Part shown: positions 42,432 through 51,301 of the stretch, piece by piece
Numbering within the stretch: the stretch's first letter is position 1
Layout: each line of letters begins with the position of its first letter
Source: Cognatishimia sp. MH4019
Lineage (GTDB): Bacteria > Pseudomonadota > Alphaproteobacteria > Rhodobacterales > Rhodobacteraceae
Length of the DNA: 64,000 bases
NCBI RefSeq assembly: GCF_020177595.1
Contig: NZ_JAHTBL010000007.1
Coordinates: 124,001 to 188,000, forward strand
Direction: 5' to 3'
Notes under the pieces: model-generated
The model's input: the letters and a program-made list of their open reading frames with translations, nothing else
Told to the model about the DNA's origin: nothing
The model's database searches: none
Made by a program: the position numbers and the translations under genes

Positions 42432-43718
42432 TCAGACCTCTTCGATGCGAATGGCGACGGGGGGCGTGGCGACGACACCGGTCGCGCCGAACCCGTCCAG
42501 CGCTGCGTCCAGCGCGTCTTTCGTGGTCTTGTGGGTTACGATCAGCACGGGCGCTGTCGACATCTCGTGGTTATATTGGCGCATCCGGTCAATCGAAATA
42601 CCATGCTCGCCCAGCAGGGTCGCGATTTTGGCCAGTGCGCCGGGTTTGTCCTGCAAGTCCATGCGCAGATAATAAGCGGCTGGCTGCAACTCGTTCGCCG
42701 CAGTGGCTGGCACCAATGTCTCGGCCGGGCGCCCAAAGGTGCTGACCCGGATGCCGCGCGCGATATCCATGACGTCTGACAGAACCGCGCTTGCCGTGGG
42801 GCCTTCGCCAGCGCCGGCACCGCGCAGCACGATCTGACCGACCTGATCGCCTTCGAGCACAACCATATTCGTCGCGTTCTCCAACTGACCCAGCGGTGAG
42901 GTTGCAGGCACAAGGCACGGCGACATGCGCTGTTCCAGCCCGCGCCCGGTCATCTGGGCCACGCCCAGCAGCTTGACCTTATAGCCCATATCAGCCGCGC
43001 GCGTGATATCGTCGATGGAAATCCGCTCGATCCCTTCCAACTGCATCGCGCCGAAATCGACCTTTGTGCCAAAGGCGATAGAGGCCAATAGCGCCAGCTT
43101 GTGACCTGCATCAATGCCGCCCACATCCAGTGTCGGATCGGCTTCCAGATAACCCAGTTTATTGGCTTCCTCGAACACCTCGTCATAGGGCAGGCCTGCG
43201 CTCTCCATCCGGGTCAGGATGTAGTTGCAGGTGCCGTTCATCACACCCATTACGCGGGTCATGTTGTTGCCCGCCAGCCCTTCGGTCAGCGATTTCACCA
43301 CCGGGATGCCACCTGCAACAGCGGCCTCGAAGCGGATCACGCGCCCTTCGGCTTCGGCCTGTTCCGCCAGAGCCTGACCATGCAGCGCCAGCATTGCCTT
43401 GTTGGCAGTGACCACATCCTTGCCCGCGGCCAAAGCGGCCTCGGTCGCGGCCTTGGCTGGCCCGTCAGAGCCGCCCATAAGTTCAACGAAAACGTCGACA
43501 TCGTCGCGCTTGGCCAGCGCCACGGGATCATCTTCCCACGCATATCCTTTCAAAGGAACGCCGCGATCCTTATCGCGCGAGCGGGCGGACACGGCAGAGA
43601 TCGTCACCGGGCGTCCGGCACGTGCACTCAGTAGCTCTGCCTCGGCACGGATGATCTTGACGACCCCGGCTCCCACGGTGCCCAAACCGGCAATGCCCAA
43701 ACGTAAAGGAGATGTCAT
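42432..43718 (-). CDS. hom: Homoserine dehydrogenase
   Basis: NAD(P)H-dependent reduction of aspartate semialdehyde to homoserine (428 aa), on the route to threonine and methionine. N-terminal Rossmann motif GIAGLGTVGAGVV (residues 8-20); VTANKAMLALHG; catalytic region GVMNGTCNYILTRME and KLGYLEADPTLDVGGIDAGHKLALL. A C-terminal ACT domain (about 350-428; DLQDKPGALAKIATLLGEHG) gives amino-acid feedback control. First gene of the hom-glpX-recJ run. Confidence 0.96.
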   Translation of the reverse strand: MTSPLRLGIAGLGTVGAGVVKIIRAEAELLSARAGRPVTISAVSARSRDKDRGVPLKGYAWEDDPVALAKRDDVDVFVELMGGSDGPAKAATEAALAAGKDVVTANKAMLALHGQALAEQAEAEGRVIRFEAAVAGGIPVVKSLTEGLAGNNMTRVMGVMNGTCNYILTRMESAGLPYDEVFEEANKLGYLEADPTLDVGGIDAGHKLALLASIAFGTKVDFGAMQLEGIERISIDDITRAADMGYKVKLLGVAQMTGRGLEQRMSPCLVPATSPLGQLENATNMVVLEGDQVGQIVLRGAGAGEGPTASAVLSDVMDIARGIRVSTFGRPAETLVPATAANELQPAAYYLRMDLQDKPGALAKIATLLGEHGISIDRMRQYNHEMSTAPVLIVTHKTTKDALDAALDGFGATGVVATPPVAIRIEEV

Positions 43719-43790
43719 GCGCTGCGCCCCTTAGCCTTATCGTCGCGTTGCAGCGCATCTACATGCTTGGCGCGCACACGGCAACCGCCG

Positions 43791-44093
43791 TTAGCCGTCT
43801 TCGGGCAGACCTTCGAACAGATCTTCCTCAAGCCGGTCCTTGTCTGCATCGCTCAGCACCGGGCTGCGCAGCGCCTCGGCGCGGTTTTTGAGGTTTTGCA
43901 CCCGCTCTTGCAGGGTCAGGGTCGTATCCTCCGACACGGTCAGGATGTCACCCCGCGCGGTCAGCCGGTCAATCGGGGCCAATTGCAAAAAGCCCTTCTG
44001 AGCCGTGTCATCGGGGGCAGGCGTTTCCAGCTTGGGAAAGTCGCCACAGCCCGCCAGCATCAGGACCATAAAAGGGAGCATACGCATCATCAT
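43791..44093 (-). CDS. Small predicted lipoprotein
   Basis: Protein of 100 aa with a lipoprotein signal (MMMRMLPFMVLMLAGC, lipidation Cys16). The mature part is acidic with one helical segment (LTLQERVQNLKNRAEALRSP). I recognise no domain; similar small lipoproteins are common in Rhodobacterales. Lies 72 bp upstream of hom, divergent from a TetR gene. Confidence 0.75.
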   Translation of the reverse strand: MMMRMLPFMVLMLAGCGDFPKLETPAPDDTAQKGFLQLAPIDRLTARGDILTVSEDTTLTLQERVQNLKNRAEALRSPVLSDADKDRLEEDLFEGLPEDG

Positions 44094-44142
44094 GGGCGCA
44101 CTCTAACCGCCCGCGCGCGGCTTGCAAAGCGGGGCTTTGCAG

Positions 44143-44156
44143 TGAACGGCTGTTCA
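44143..44156. promoter_or_regulatory. Candidate TetR operator
   Basis: TGAAC-GGCT-GTTCA palindrome 14 bp before the TetR start; a GCAAAGC/GCTTTGC hairpin lies just upstream (44124-44140). Confidence 0.45.
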
Positions 44157-44169
44157 GTTATCAAATGGC

Positions 44170-44757
44170 ATGGCGCGCAAAACAGGCTCTCATTCGGAAA
44201 TTACTGGCCCGCGTGTGCAGGCCGCCGCCCTGCGCCTGATCGCGCAGCATGGCTTCGCCGCTGTCTCCATGCGCCAGATCGCAGCCGAGGTCGGCGTGCA
44301 GGCTGGTGCGCTTTACAATTACACCAACGACAAACAGACGCTGCTCTTTGATTTGCTGCGCACCCATATGGAGCACCTACTGGACGCGCTTGGTCAGCTT
44401 CCCGGAACAGGTGATCCGATGACCCGGCTTGAAGCCTTCTGCCGCTTCCACATCGCCTATCACATCGAACGCCCCGATCAGGTCTTCATCTCCTATATGG
44501 AGCTGCGCAACCTCTCGCCTGACAATTTCAGCGCTATTGAGGTCCTGCGGAGCCGTTATGAGAGCCATCTGGACGCAATCCTGAAAGACGGCCAATCCAC
44601 AGGCCAATTCGCATTGGACGAGCCGCGCGTGACCACCTTCGCGGTGATCGCCATGCTGACAGGCGTGAATACGTGGTATCGCGAGGATGGCCCGCTCAGC
44701 AAAACCGATCTGGCCGATCTCTACTGGACCCTCGTGCGCCGCGCCGTGGCAGCCTGA
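44170..44757 (+). CDS. TetR family transcriptional regulator
   Basis: Regulator of 195 aa. N-terminal helix-turn-helix: AALRLIAQHGFAAVSMRQIA then AEVGVQAGALYNYTNDKQTL. The C-terminal ligand domain has a HIAYHIERPDQVFISYMELR stretch, a form common in TetR proteins acting on acyl-CoA or short-chain metabolism, but no ligand can be assigned. An inverted repeat directly upstream supports autoregulation. No operon partner; a dispersed repeat follows. Confidence 0.88.
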   Translation: MARKTGSHSEITGPRVQAAALRLIAQHGFAAVSMRQIAAEVGVQAGALYNYTNDKQTLLFDLLRTHMEHLLDALGQLPGTGDPMTRLEAFCRFHIAYHIERPDQVFISYMELRNLSPDNFSAIEVLRSRYESHLDAILKDGQSTGQFALDEPRVTTFAVIAMLTGVNTWYREDGPLSKTDLADLYWTLVRRAVAA

Positions 44758-44763
44758 AGCGGT

Positions 44764-44821
44764 TTTCATCTTTGCAAAAATACTCCCGCCGGAGGCTGCA
44801 GCGCCCACCAAAGGGCGCTGC
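44764..44821 (-). repeat. Dispersed intergenic element, copy 2
   Basis: Reverse orientation. A 9-bp stem (44798-44806 with 44813-44821), then CCTCCGGCGGGAGTATTTTT and GCAAAGATGAAAACC. Shares an 18-nt identical core with the copy at 63788-63820. Confidence 0.55.
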
Positions 44822-44829
44822 CACTCGTT

Positions 44830-45741
44830 TTAATGCGCAGGCTTGATAAACGTCCCGTTGCGCAGTTCTCGCATGGCGGTTTGCAACTCTTCTTGCGTGT
44901 TCATCACAATCGGCCCGTGCCACGCCACAGGCTCCTGAATGGGCGCGCCTGAGACCAGCAAGAAACGCACGCCTTCTTCGCCTGCCTGTACGGTGACTTC
45001 CTCGCCCGTGCCAAAGCGGATGAGGGTCCGGTTGCCTGAAAGATCGCGGATATTGACCTCTTGCCCGGCCACCTCTTTTTCCAGCAAGACACCTTGTGGG
45101 TCGGACGCATCGGCAAAGGCACCTGCGCCCTCAAACACATAGGCAAAGGCCCGGCGATAGGTGTCGACCTTGAAGGTCTTCTTCACGCCCGCTGGCACAA
45201 AGATGTCGAGATATTGCGGATCGGCTGCAATACCGTCCACCGGCCCCGATTTGCCCCAGAATTCCCCGACAATCACCTTCACACGGGTGCCGTCATCATC
45301 GATCACCTCGGGAATGTCCTTGCCTTGCACATCCTGATAGCGCGGTGCGGTCATCTTCAGCGACGAGGGCAGGTTCGCCCAAAGCTGAAAGCCGTGCATC
45401 TGGCCTTGCGCGTTCCCATGCGGCATTTCCTGATGCAGAATGCCTGAGCCTGCGGTCATCCATTGCACATCGCCCGCGCCCAGAGTGCCCTCATTTCCAA
45501 GGCTGTCGCCATGATCGACGGTGCCGTTCAGCACATAGGTGATCGTTTCGATCCCGCGATGGGGATGCCACGGGAAGCCGGCCTCAAAGTCCTGCGGCCG
45601 CTCGTTACGAAAATCATCAAAGAGCAGGAACGGATCCAGCTCGCTTGGGTCCTGAAAACCAAAGGCCCGGTGCAGTTTGACGCCCGCGCCTTCCATTGTG
45701 GGAATGGCCTGACGTGTTTCCAAAGTAGGTCTGAGAGACAT
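44830..45741 (-). CDS. Pirin family protein
   Basis: Bicupin (303 aa). The N-terminal cupin has all four iron ligands: H59 and H61 in WHPHRGIETITYVL, H103 and E105 in GILHQEMP. C-terminal cupin from about residue 165. Bacterial pirins include quercetin dioxygenases and redox-related proteins; role here unknown. Stands alone, divergent from a membrane protein gene. Confidence 0.93.
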   Translation of the reverse strand: MSLRPTLETRQAIPTMEGAGVKLHRAFGFQDPSELDPFLLFDDFRNERPQDFEAGFPWHPHRGIETITYVLNGTVDHGDSLGNEGTLGAGDVQWMTAGSGILHQEMPHGNAQGQMHGFQLWANLPSSLKMTAPRYQDVQGKDIPEVIDDDGTRVKVIVGEFWGKSGPVDGIAADPQYLDIFVPAGVKKTFKVDTYRRAFAYVFEGAGAFADASDPQGVLLEKEVAGQEVNIRDLSGNRTLIRFGTGEEVTVQAGEEGVRFLLVSGAPIQEPVAWHGPIVMNTQEELQTAMRELRNGTFIKPAH

Positions 45742-45901
45742 GATCGTTCTCCTTTCCCTGCGTCAGATAAGGCGCATAGGGGTCACGCACAATTGCGCGA
45801 AGGGTTTGGTAGGACAGGGATGCTGTGCACAAACGAACAGGTCTCGCCAAGACCTGCGCAACACAGTATGAGGCGGCAGTCCAAACGCCGGAGCCGCATT
45901 C

Positions 45902-46378
45902 ATGTCCGATCCCGAAATCCTCGCCACATTACAGGCCTCGACCCCGCGCCGCTGGTTTGCCGTAGGCGTGCTGTCGATGCTGGGCGTGCTGCTGGTGGTG
46001 CTGAGCTTTAACACCGCACAGGCGGGCTTTCTCTATCAGGCGTTTTTGATGATCATCGGGGCATTGGCGCTCCTTGAGGCCCGCCGTCTCTGGCGTGCAA
46101 CCGAACAGGCGCTCGAGCTGACCCGGGACGCCCTGCGCATCCGCGGCGGAGAGATCATCGTGACAACGGACAACATCGAAGCCGTGGATCGCGGCGTTTT
46201 CGCCTTCAAGCCGTCCAACGGGTTCCTGCTGCGCACTAAGGAAAAAGGCGCGCGCGTCTGGTCGCCGGGCATGTATTGGCGGTTCGGAAGACGCATCGGC
46301 GTCGGCGGAGCAACCGCCGCCTCTCAAGCTAAGTTCATGTCCGAGATTATCAGCGCGATCCTTGCGGAGCGGGAGTGA
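45902..46378 (+). CDS. Hypothetical two-helix membrane protein
   Basis: 158 aa. Two hydrophobic segments near the N-terminus (about residues 19-37 and 43-60) followed by a cytosolic beta-rich domain with ELTRDALRIRGGEIIVTTDN and FAFKPSNGFLLRTKEKG, reminiscent of bacterial PH-like domains. No named family recognised with certainty. Converges on the Tad-like genes. Confidence 0.75.
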   Translation: MSDPEILATLQASTPRRWFAVGVLSMLGVLLVVLSFNTAQAGFLYQAFLMIIGALALLEARRLWRATEQALELTRDALRIRGGEIIVTTDNIEAVDRGVFAFKPSNGFLLRTKEKGARVWSPGMYWRFGRRIGVGGATAASQAKFMSEIISAILAERE

Positions 46379-46395
46379 GGGGCGACACCGAAGCG

Positions 46396-47058
46396 TCAGT
46401 TGCAGGCGTTGGAGTTCGGCATCAGAGGCATCACAAGTGCCTCTGAGCGAGGGCTCAAGATCTCGCGATGGCTAAATGTTGTCGGCGACAGACCGATCAT
46501 AATACCGTCGGGGTTTGCTTGATGTATCATTCCATCAGTCGGCACTTCGTCGTCGAACAAGCGCGCTGAGAATGGTGGTGCATAGTCCACAAATGTTTCA
46601 ACCATGATCAGTTGATCAGGGCTCGGTGAATTGGGAATCTGCGAGCGCATCGCGTTCAGGCTTGCCGCCGTGTGTTTTTTGAAGTTCGCGCCACCGTTTC
46701 CGCGCGTGCAGGACCAACCCGTCGGTCCAAGAATGAAGTTATTGTTATTGTCAGGGTCACGGCTGAACACGGTTACACGAAGGCGCGCATTATGCGATGT
46801 GTTATTGAGAAACCGCAGTAACTCATAGGATGTCGTTAGATATCTCGCGTTGACGCCATCCTGCTCACGCGAAATCGCATCTGCAATCGTGTAGGTTGCT
46901 TTCAAATTCGTGCCTTGCGTGCGGTAGGCATCAAAATAGGTGAACGTGCTAAGGTAGAACCACAGCAGAAGTGGAAAGATCAAAACCGTTTCGACCGACA
47001 TGCTGCCAGAGGAGTCCGATCCGAAATCCAGAACGCGAAGACGCAGTGCTTTCAACAT
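46396..47058 (-). CDS. TadE/TadG-like pilus assembly protein
   Basis: Pseudopilin-like protein (220 aa). The N-terminal SGSMSVETVLIFPLLLWFYL (Ser/Glu-x-V-x-x-x-x-P motif and membrane helix, about residues 17-40) is the TadE-type signature. The remainder is a periplasmic domain with two cysteines (C102 region and near the C-terminus). Last of three overlapping Tad-type genes; its start codon abuts the preceding gene's stop. Confidence 0.82.
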   Translation of the reverse strand: MLKALRLRVLDFGSDSSGSMSVETVLIFPLLLWFYLSTFTYFDAYRTQGTNLKATYTIADAISREQDGVNARYLTTSYELLRFLNNTSHNARLRVTVFSRDPDNNNNFILGPTGWSCTRGNGGANFKKHTAASLNAMRSQIPNSPSPDQLIMVETFVDYAPPFSARLFDDEVPTDGMIHQANPDGIMIGLSPTTFSHREILSPRSEALVMPLMPNSNACN

Positions 47059-47660
47059 CAGAGAGGCTCCACGACATACATGGTCGACACGACAAGTGCG
47101 ATGCCACCACCTTTTTGAAGCGGCACCATTGAACCTAGGCCCATCATCGAAAGACGGGTCTGCGATTCCTCTGTCTGCTGATGGAAGAACCGCGAGAACC
47201 GGTAATTCGGAATGATTGGGTCGACGAGGGCGCAGACCCGAAGCAACATCAGCTCGTTCTGGATGTTTGACGAAATGGCCGACTTGCTGTCTCCAGGATT
47301 GCCGCGATCAACACAAGGGGCGGTCTCGTCCGGGTACACCGGATTTTGCGGGTTAATGCGGGTCATTTCGATCCGCAGATTCTGTTCGCAATTGCTGAAC
47401 ATCCCGCCGACATTGCAAATCTCGCGCTTGAGTTGCTCCTCAGTGGGCTGCCAAGCAGCATTCAGCCGAATTTCACGCCGTACCAGATCGACGCCACGCT
47501 CCAGCATCGCGTTGCGCGTCATCAACAACCCAGACTCGATGGATGAAATGAACACCCACATGTAGAGCGGGAATAGCAGCACGAACTCAACGGTCGCGTT
47601 GCCCTTCTCGTCGTGGTGAAACCGCTTGATACGGCGTGTGATTTCGCGGAAGAAACGCAT
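47058..47660 (-). CDS. TadE-like pilus assembly protein
   Basis: 200 aa. A basic cytosolic N-terminus (FFREITRRIKRFHHDEKGN) leads into GNATVEFVLLFPLYMWVFIS, the TadE helix with conserved Glu and Pro. Periplasmic part has four or more cysteines (ICNVGGMFSNC; PCVDRG; VCALVD). Overlaps the VWA gene stop by 1 bp and the next TadE-like gene, so the three are one translational unit. Confidence 0.85.
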   Translation of the reverse strand: MRFFREITRRIKRFHHDEKGNATVEFVLLFPLYMWVFISSIESGLLMTRNAMLERGVDLVRREIRLNAAWQPTEEQLKREICNVGGMFSNCEQNLRIEMTRINPQNPVYPDETAPCVDRGNPGDSKSAISSNIQNELMLLRVCALVDPIIPNYRFSRFFHQQTEESQTRLSMMGLGSMVPLQKGGGIALVVSTMYVVEPL

Positions 47661-49306
47661 TACTGGATCAGTTTCAAGTGGTTGATCTTACTGGCGATTG
47701 TCTCGAACGCATTGTCGAGGTTGTTCGACCCAACAATCAACGCATTGCCGCTCGCACCTGCGCATTGTGTCAGGATATTTTGCGCATGGGCCGGTGCCGA
47801 GAAGGCGATCGTGTAGATCAGAATTTGCTTCTCCCGTGCTTTTTCGCATACGGCCAGGAGGTTAGAATCGGCCAACGCATTACCTGCACCATTGGTATCA
47901 TTGGTGAACTCTTCTTCTGCCCAGCGCGTCTTGTTCTCCCACGTGTTATAGTTGTCGTAGAAATACTCGGAGATGTATTCGAGATTGTAACGCTGCATCA
48001 GGTCCGGCCAGGACACCTGAACGATGTCCGACATATTGTTCGGCACGTTCCACCGCTCTTTGTCGTTATGGGGCAAATACCATTGCTTCTGGCCTGAGCT
48101 GCGCCAATCGAGATTGACGATATAGCGGTCCTTGTTTTCCGAGTAATAGACATGCGACATGCCTGTCTTGAACTCTTCTTTCAGGTCATATTGGCGGGTG
48201 TTGTCGCCATCGGTCATGATCACCAGGACCTTCATTGTCTCAGGGTCCAGAAAATCCTCCGGACGCGTGTTCACGGATTCATCAACCAGCGATGAAATGT
48301 TGTCGCGCGAAGTCGGGTCCAACAGGACGGTGCCCCACTTGGCACCAACATCGGTCGCAGTCCAGCCGCCCGTCGTCAGTCGACCAATCTTGGTCTTCAG
48401 CTTTTCGGGATCGATCTCGTGGACCATGATCTTGTTGCGGTCGTTCGGATCGGTTTGGCAATGCGGCCGCAGGATACGGTCCTCATTGTCGTTCTGATCG
48501 TTGTAGTAGTTCGTGTCCGCATCGTAATGCGCAATACGCCGAACGGTGCCTGTCGGGAAATTGGTGTATTGGAAGTGCTCAGGCTTGAAGCGCACACAAT
48601 GCGATGCGCTGGTGCCATTGCTATACTGTGCGGCCACGCCAAACGCGTCCGCCAGTTCCTTACCGGCATTGACCTTCCCGTTATAGGGGATGACGGAAAT
48701 AGATGTGGTTCCCGACACACCCTGGAACTCTTCTCGGATCACATCGTCGACGAATTTTTTACCCGCATCATGGAGGTCACGGATCTTGGAACCGCCCATC
48801 GAACCGGACACGTCCAGCACCAGCGAGATTTCGATATCCGTGATACGCTCTTCAGCTGCGGAGGTCTTGTCGCTCGACAGATATTTGATACCTTCGTAGC
48901 CATCGTTGGTGAAGATATCGGCGTCGATGAACATTGTTTGCATGTTGGCGGCGACTTCAACGTCACATCGACGGAAATTCAGGCCTTCCTCGACCTTGAT
49001 ACCGTCCTCCGAGATGACGTGCGACAGTCCGCGGGCTTCAAAGAAATCAAGTACCACGGATTTGGGGTCTTGCTCTTGCTGCATGTCCGCACAGGCCAGA
49101 ACGGCACTGTCTGCGGTGTTGCGCAGCAGCGTATCTTGATTTTCATAGCGCATGACATCGACCGCTAGTCCCGTCGTCAGAAGCATCGCCAGCATCAAGA
49201 ACAGACTGAAAATCGTCAAACTACCGTCTTCCTCCCGCGCAAATCGCGCGAAGAATGTTGTGTCCAGTGCCCCCGGTTGTCCTAGACGTTTCTGTCCAAA
49301 CCGCAT
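47660..49306 (-). CDS. TadG-like VWA domain protein
   Basis: 548 aa. A cytosolic N-terminus is followed by a single membrane helix (residues 29-50, LTIFSLFLMLAMLLTTGLAV) of the TadG/Flp-associated type and a large periplasmic von Willebrand A domain with the MIDAS motif DVSGS at 165-169. Further VWA elements follow (VIMTDGDNTRQYD; C-terminal IYTIAFSAPAHAQNILTQCA). ATG 49306 is preceded by a strong AGGAAAGGGA; an upstream open frame of 65 codons has no signal. Surface adhesion or pilus-associated role likely; the Tad secretion machinery is not in the window. Confidence 0.87.
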   Translation of the reverse strand: MRFGQKRLGQPGALDTTFFARFAREEDGSLTIFSLFLMLAMLLTTGLAVDVMRYENQDTLLRNTADSAVLACADMQQEQDPKSVVLDFFEARGLSHVISEDGIKVEEGLNFRRCDVEVAANMQTMFIDADIFTNDGYEGIKYLSSDKTSAAEERITDIEISLVLDVSGSMGGSKIRDLHDAGKKFVDDVIREEFQGVSGTTSISVIPYNGKVNAGKELADAFGVAAQYSNGTSASHCVRFKPEHFQYTNFPTGTVRRIAHYDADTNYYNDQNDNEDRILRPHCQTDPNDRNKIMVHEIDPEKLKTKIGRLTTGGWTATDVGAKWGTVLLDPTSRDNISSLVDESVNTRPEDFLDPETMKVLVIMTDGDNTRQYDLKEEFKTGMSHVYYSENKDRYIVNLDWRSSGQKQWYLPHNDKERWNVPNNMSDIVQVSWPDLMQRYNLEYISEYFYDNYNTWENKTRWAEEEFTNDTNGAGNALADSNLLAVCEKAREKQILIYTIAFSAPAHAQNILTQCAGASGNALIVGSNNLDNAFETIASKINHLKLIQ

Positions 49307-49648
49307 GTCGTTCCCTTTCCTAGCGCACAAGGCGCACTCCTCCCCAAGTCGGAGAAACTCAAAGGTTTGTTTGCTGGGAAAAAAGGGCGTCAATAAGGCA
49401 AAATTCGCCCTAAATAGGTGCTTTTCAAAGCGATCTGGGCAGTAAAGCGTTACTGAAAGGTTAATTGTTTGAGATGGCGAAACAATTGGCCCATCGCGCA
49501 AAGACCTGTTCGATTCGAGCTTCTTATGGGTCAGGATTATGCTGCGCTGCCGCGACTTTGGTTAATGAATTTGTGATCGTTTCGCGCTTAGGCTCAACCC
49601 TGACGCCTGATCTGAGTCGCGCGTCAGGGATACCAAGGGAGGCCCCCA

Positions 49649-51088
49649 ATGAACCAGAACAAACCCTTCAACGAGCCGAGCTTTCGCCAATCGGTCGATC
49701 TGATGTTCAACCGCGCGGTTGCGCTGATGGACCTGCCTCCCGGGCTTGAAGAGAAGATCCGCGTTTGTAACGCCACCTATACCGTGCGCTTCGGCGTGCG
49801 CCTGCGTGGGCAGATCGTGACGCTGACCGGCTACCGCTCGGTGCATTCGGAACATATGGAGCCGGTCAAAGGCGGCATTCGCTATGCGCCGTCGGTCAAT
49901 CAGGACGAAGTTGAAGCGCTCGCTGCGCTGATGACTTATAAATGCGCGCTGGTGGAAGCTCCTTTTGGGGGCTCCAAAGGCGGGCTTTGCATTGACCCGC
50001 GCGATTATGAAGAACATGAGCTGGAGCTTATAACCCGCCGCTTTGCCTATGAATTGGCCAAACGCGACCTGATCCATCCCTCGCAAAACGTGCCGGCCCC
50101 CGATATGGGCACCGGCGAGCGGGAGATGGCGTGGATTGCCGATCAATATAACCGCATGAACACGACCGATATCAACGGTCGCGCCTGTGTCACTGGCAAG
50201 CCGCTGAATGCGGGCGGCATCCATGGCCGGGTGGAAGCGACAGGCCGCGGTGTGCAATATGCCCTGCGCGAGTTCTTCCGCGACAAGCGCGATATGGAGA
50301 TGGCCGGAATGACCGGAAAGCTCGACGGCAAGAAGGTTGTGGTGCAGGGTTTGGGCAATGTGGGCTATCACGCGGCGAAGTTCCTGTCCGAGGAAGATGG
50401 CTCCAAGATTGTCGGCGTGATTGAACGCGACGGGGCCATCGTGAATGACGCTGGCATTGACGTGGATGGCTTACGCGACTGGATCGCGGGCCATGGCGGG
50501 GTTGAGGGCAGCCCGTTTGGCACGTTCGTACCGGATGGGGCCAGCGTGTTGGAGCATGAATGCGACATCCTGATCCCCGCTGCGTTGGAGGGTGTGATCA
50601 ACCTCGCAAACGCCGCCCGGATCAAAGCCCCTTTGATCATTGAGGCTGCCAATGGCCCTGTAACTGCTGGAGCTGATCAGATTTTGCGTGAGAAGGGCTG
50701 CGTGATTATACCTGACATGTATGCCAATGCGGGGGGTGTGACGGTGTCATACTTCGAATGGGTCAAGAACCTGAGCCATATCCGCTTTGGTCGCATGCAA
50801 CGCCGCCAGGAAGAGGCGCGTCACCAGCTTGTTGTCGACGAGCTGGAGCGGTTATCCGATCATCTGGGGGACGCCTGGACGATGACGCCCGATTTCAAAT
50901 CGAAATATCTGCGCGGCGCGGATGAGTTGGAGCTGGTGCGTTCGGGTCTAGATGACACGATGCGCATTGCCTATCAGTCCATGCGCGAGGTTTGGCACGC
51001 GCGAGAGGATGTCACGGATTTACGCACGGCGGCGTATCTGGTGTCGATCGACAAGGTCGCGCAAAGCTACCGCGCGAAGGGAATCTGA
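49649..51088 (+). CDS. gdhA: Glu/Leu/Phe/Val dehydrogenase (glutamate dehydrogenase)
   Basis: Oxidative deaminase/reductive aminase (479 aa). N-terminal substrate domain: EPVKGGIRYAPSVNQDEVEA, catalytic-lysine region YKCALVEAPFGGSKGGL, and PAPDMGTGEREMAWI. NAD(P)-binding GLGNVGYHAAKFL (about residues 234-246) and EAANGPVT. Longer than common hexameric forms but usual in this group. Followed by a strong terminator, then the sarcosine oxidase operon; joint use in amine nitrogen assimilation is plausible. Confidence 0.93.
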   Translation: MNQNKPFNEPSFRQSVDLMFNRAVALMDLPPGLEEKIRVCNATYTVRFGVRLRGQIVTLTGYRSVHSEHMEPVKGGIRYAPSVNQDEVEALAALMTYKCALVEAPFGGSKGGLCIDPRDYEEHELELITRRFAYELAKRDLIHPSQNVPAPDMGTGEREMAWIADQYNRMNTTDINGRACVTGKPLNAGGIHGRVEATGRGVQYALREFFRDKRDMEMAGMTGKLDGKKVVVQGLGNVGYHAAKFLSEEDGSKIVGVIERDGAIVNDAGIDVDGLRDWIAGHGGVEGSPFGTFVPDGASVLEHECDILIPAALEGVINLANAARIKAPLIIEAANGPVTAGADQILREKGCVIIPDMYANAGGVTVSYFEWVKNLSHIRFGRMQRRQEEARHQLVVDELERLSDHLGDAWTMTPDFKSKYLRGADELELVRSGLDDTMRIAYQSMREVWHAREDVTDLRTAAYLVSIDKVAQSYRAKGI

Positions 51089-51120
51089 AGACCTGTTTCA
51101 AGCGGGTTGAGGTTTTGCGC

Positions 51121-51195
51121 CGCGGGCTTCGCCCGCGTCGCTCCGCGCGGGGATTTCATCCCCGCGTTTTTTGGATATTTGAGAAAAGCGAATGG
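51121..51195 (+). repeat. Dispersed intergenic element, copy 3
   Basis: Two GC stems (51121-51137 and 51146-51166) followed by GGATATTTGAGAAAAGCGAA. Same arrangement as the other copies; the second stem doubles as the gdhA terminator. Confidence 0.45.
51146..51172 (+). terminator. Rho-independent terminator after gdhA
   Basis: 9-bp stem CGCGGGGAT / ATCCCCGCG with loop TTC and six T. Confidence 0.85.
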
Positions 51196-51266
51196 TATCG
51201 GGTCGTTCCGGGACGTCTTCGTGTCGAAAAGCGGCCTGCGGTCTTGCAGCGGATCGTTGATGTTGC

Positions 51267-51280
51267 TTGAGTGAGCTCAA
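51267..51280. promoter_or_regulatory. Possible operator upstream of soxB
   Basis: TTGAG-TGAG-CTCAA inverted repeat 22 bp before the soxB start. Short, so may be chance. Confidence 0.25.
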
Positions 51281-51301
51281 TCACATCCGAGGATAACCAA
51301 C

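Noticed and set aside
51174-51301. Glycine riboswitch before soxB
   Set aside because: No tandem glycine-aptamer core sequence can be found.
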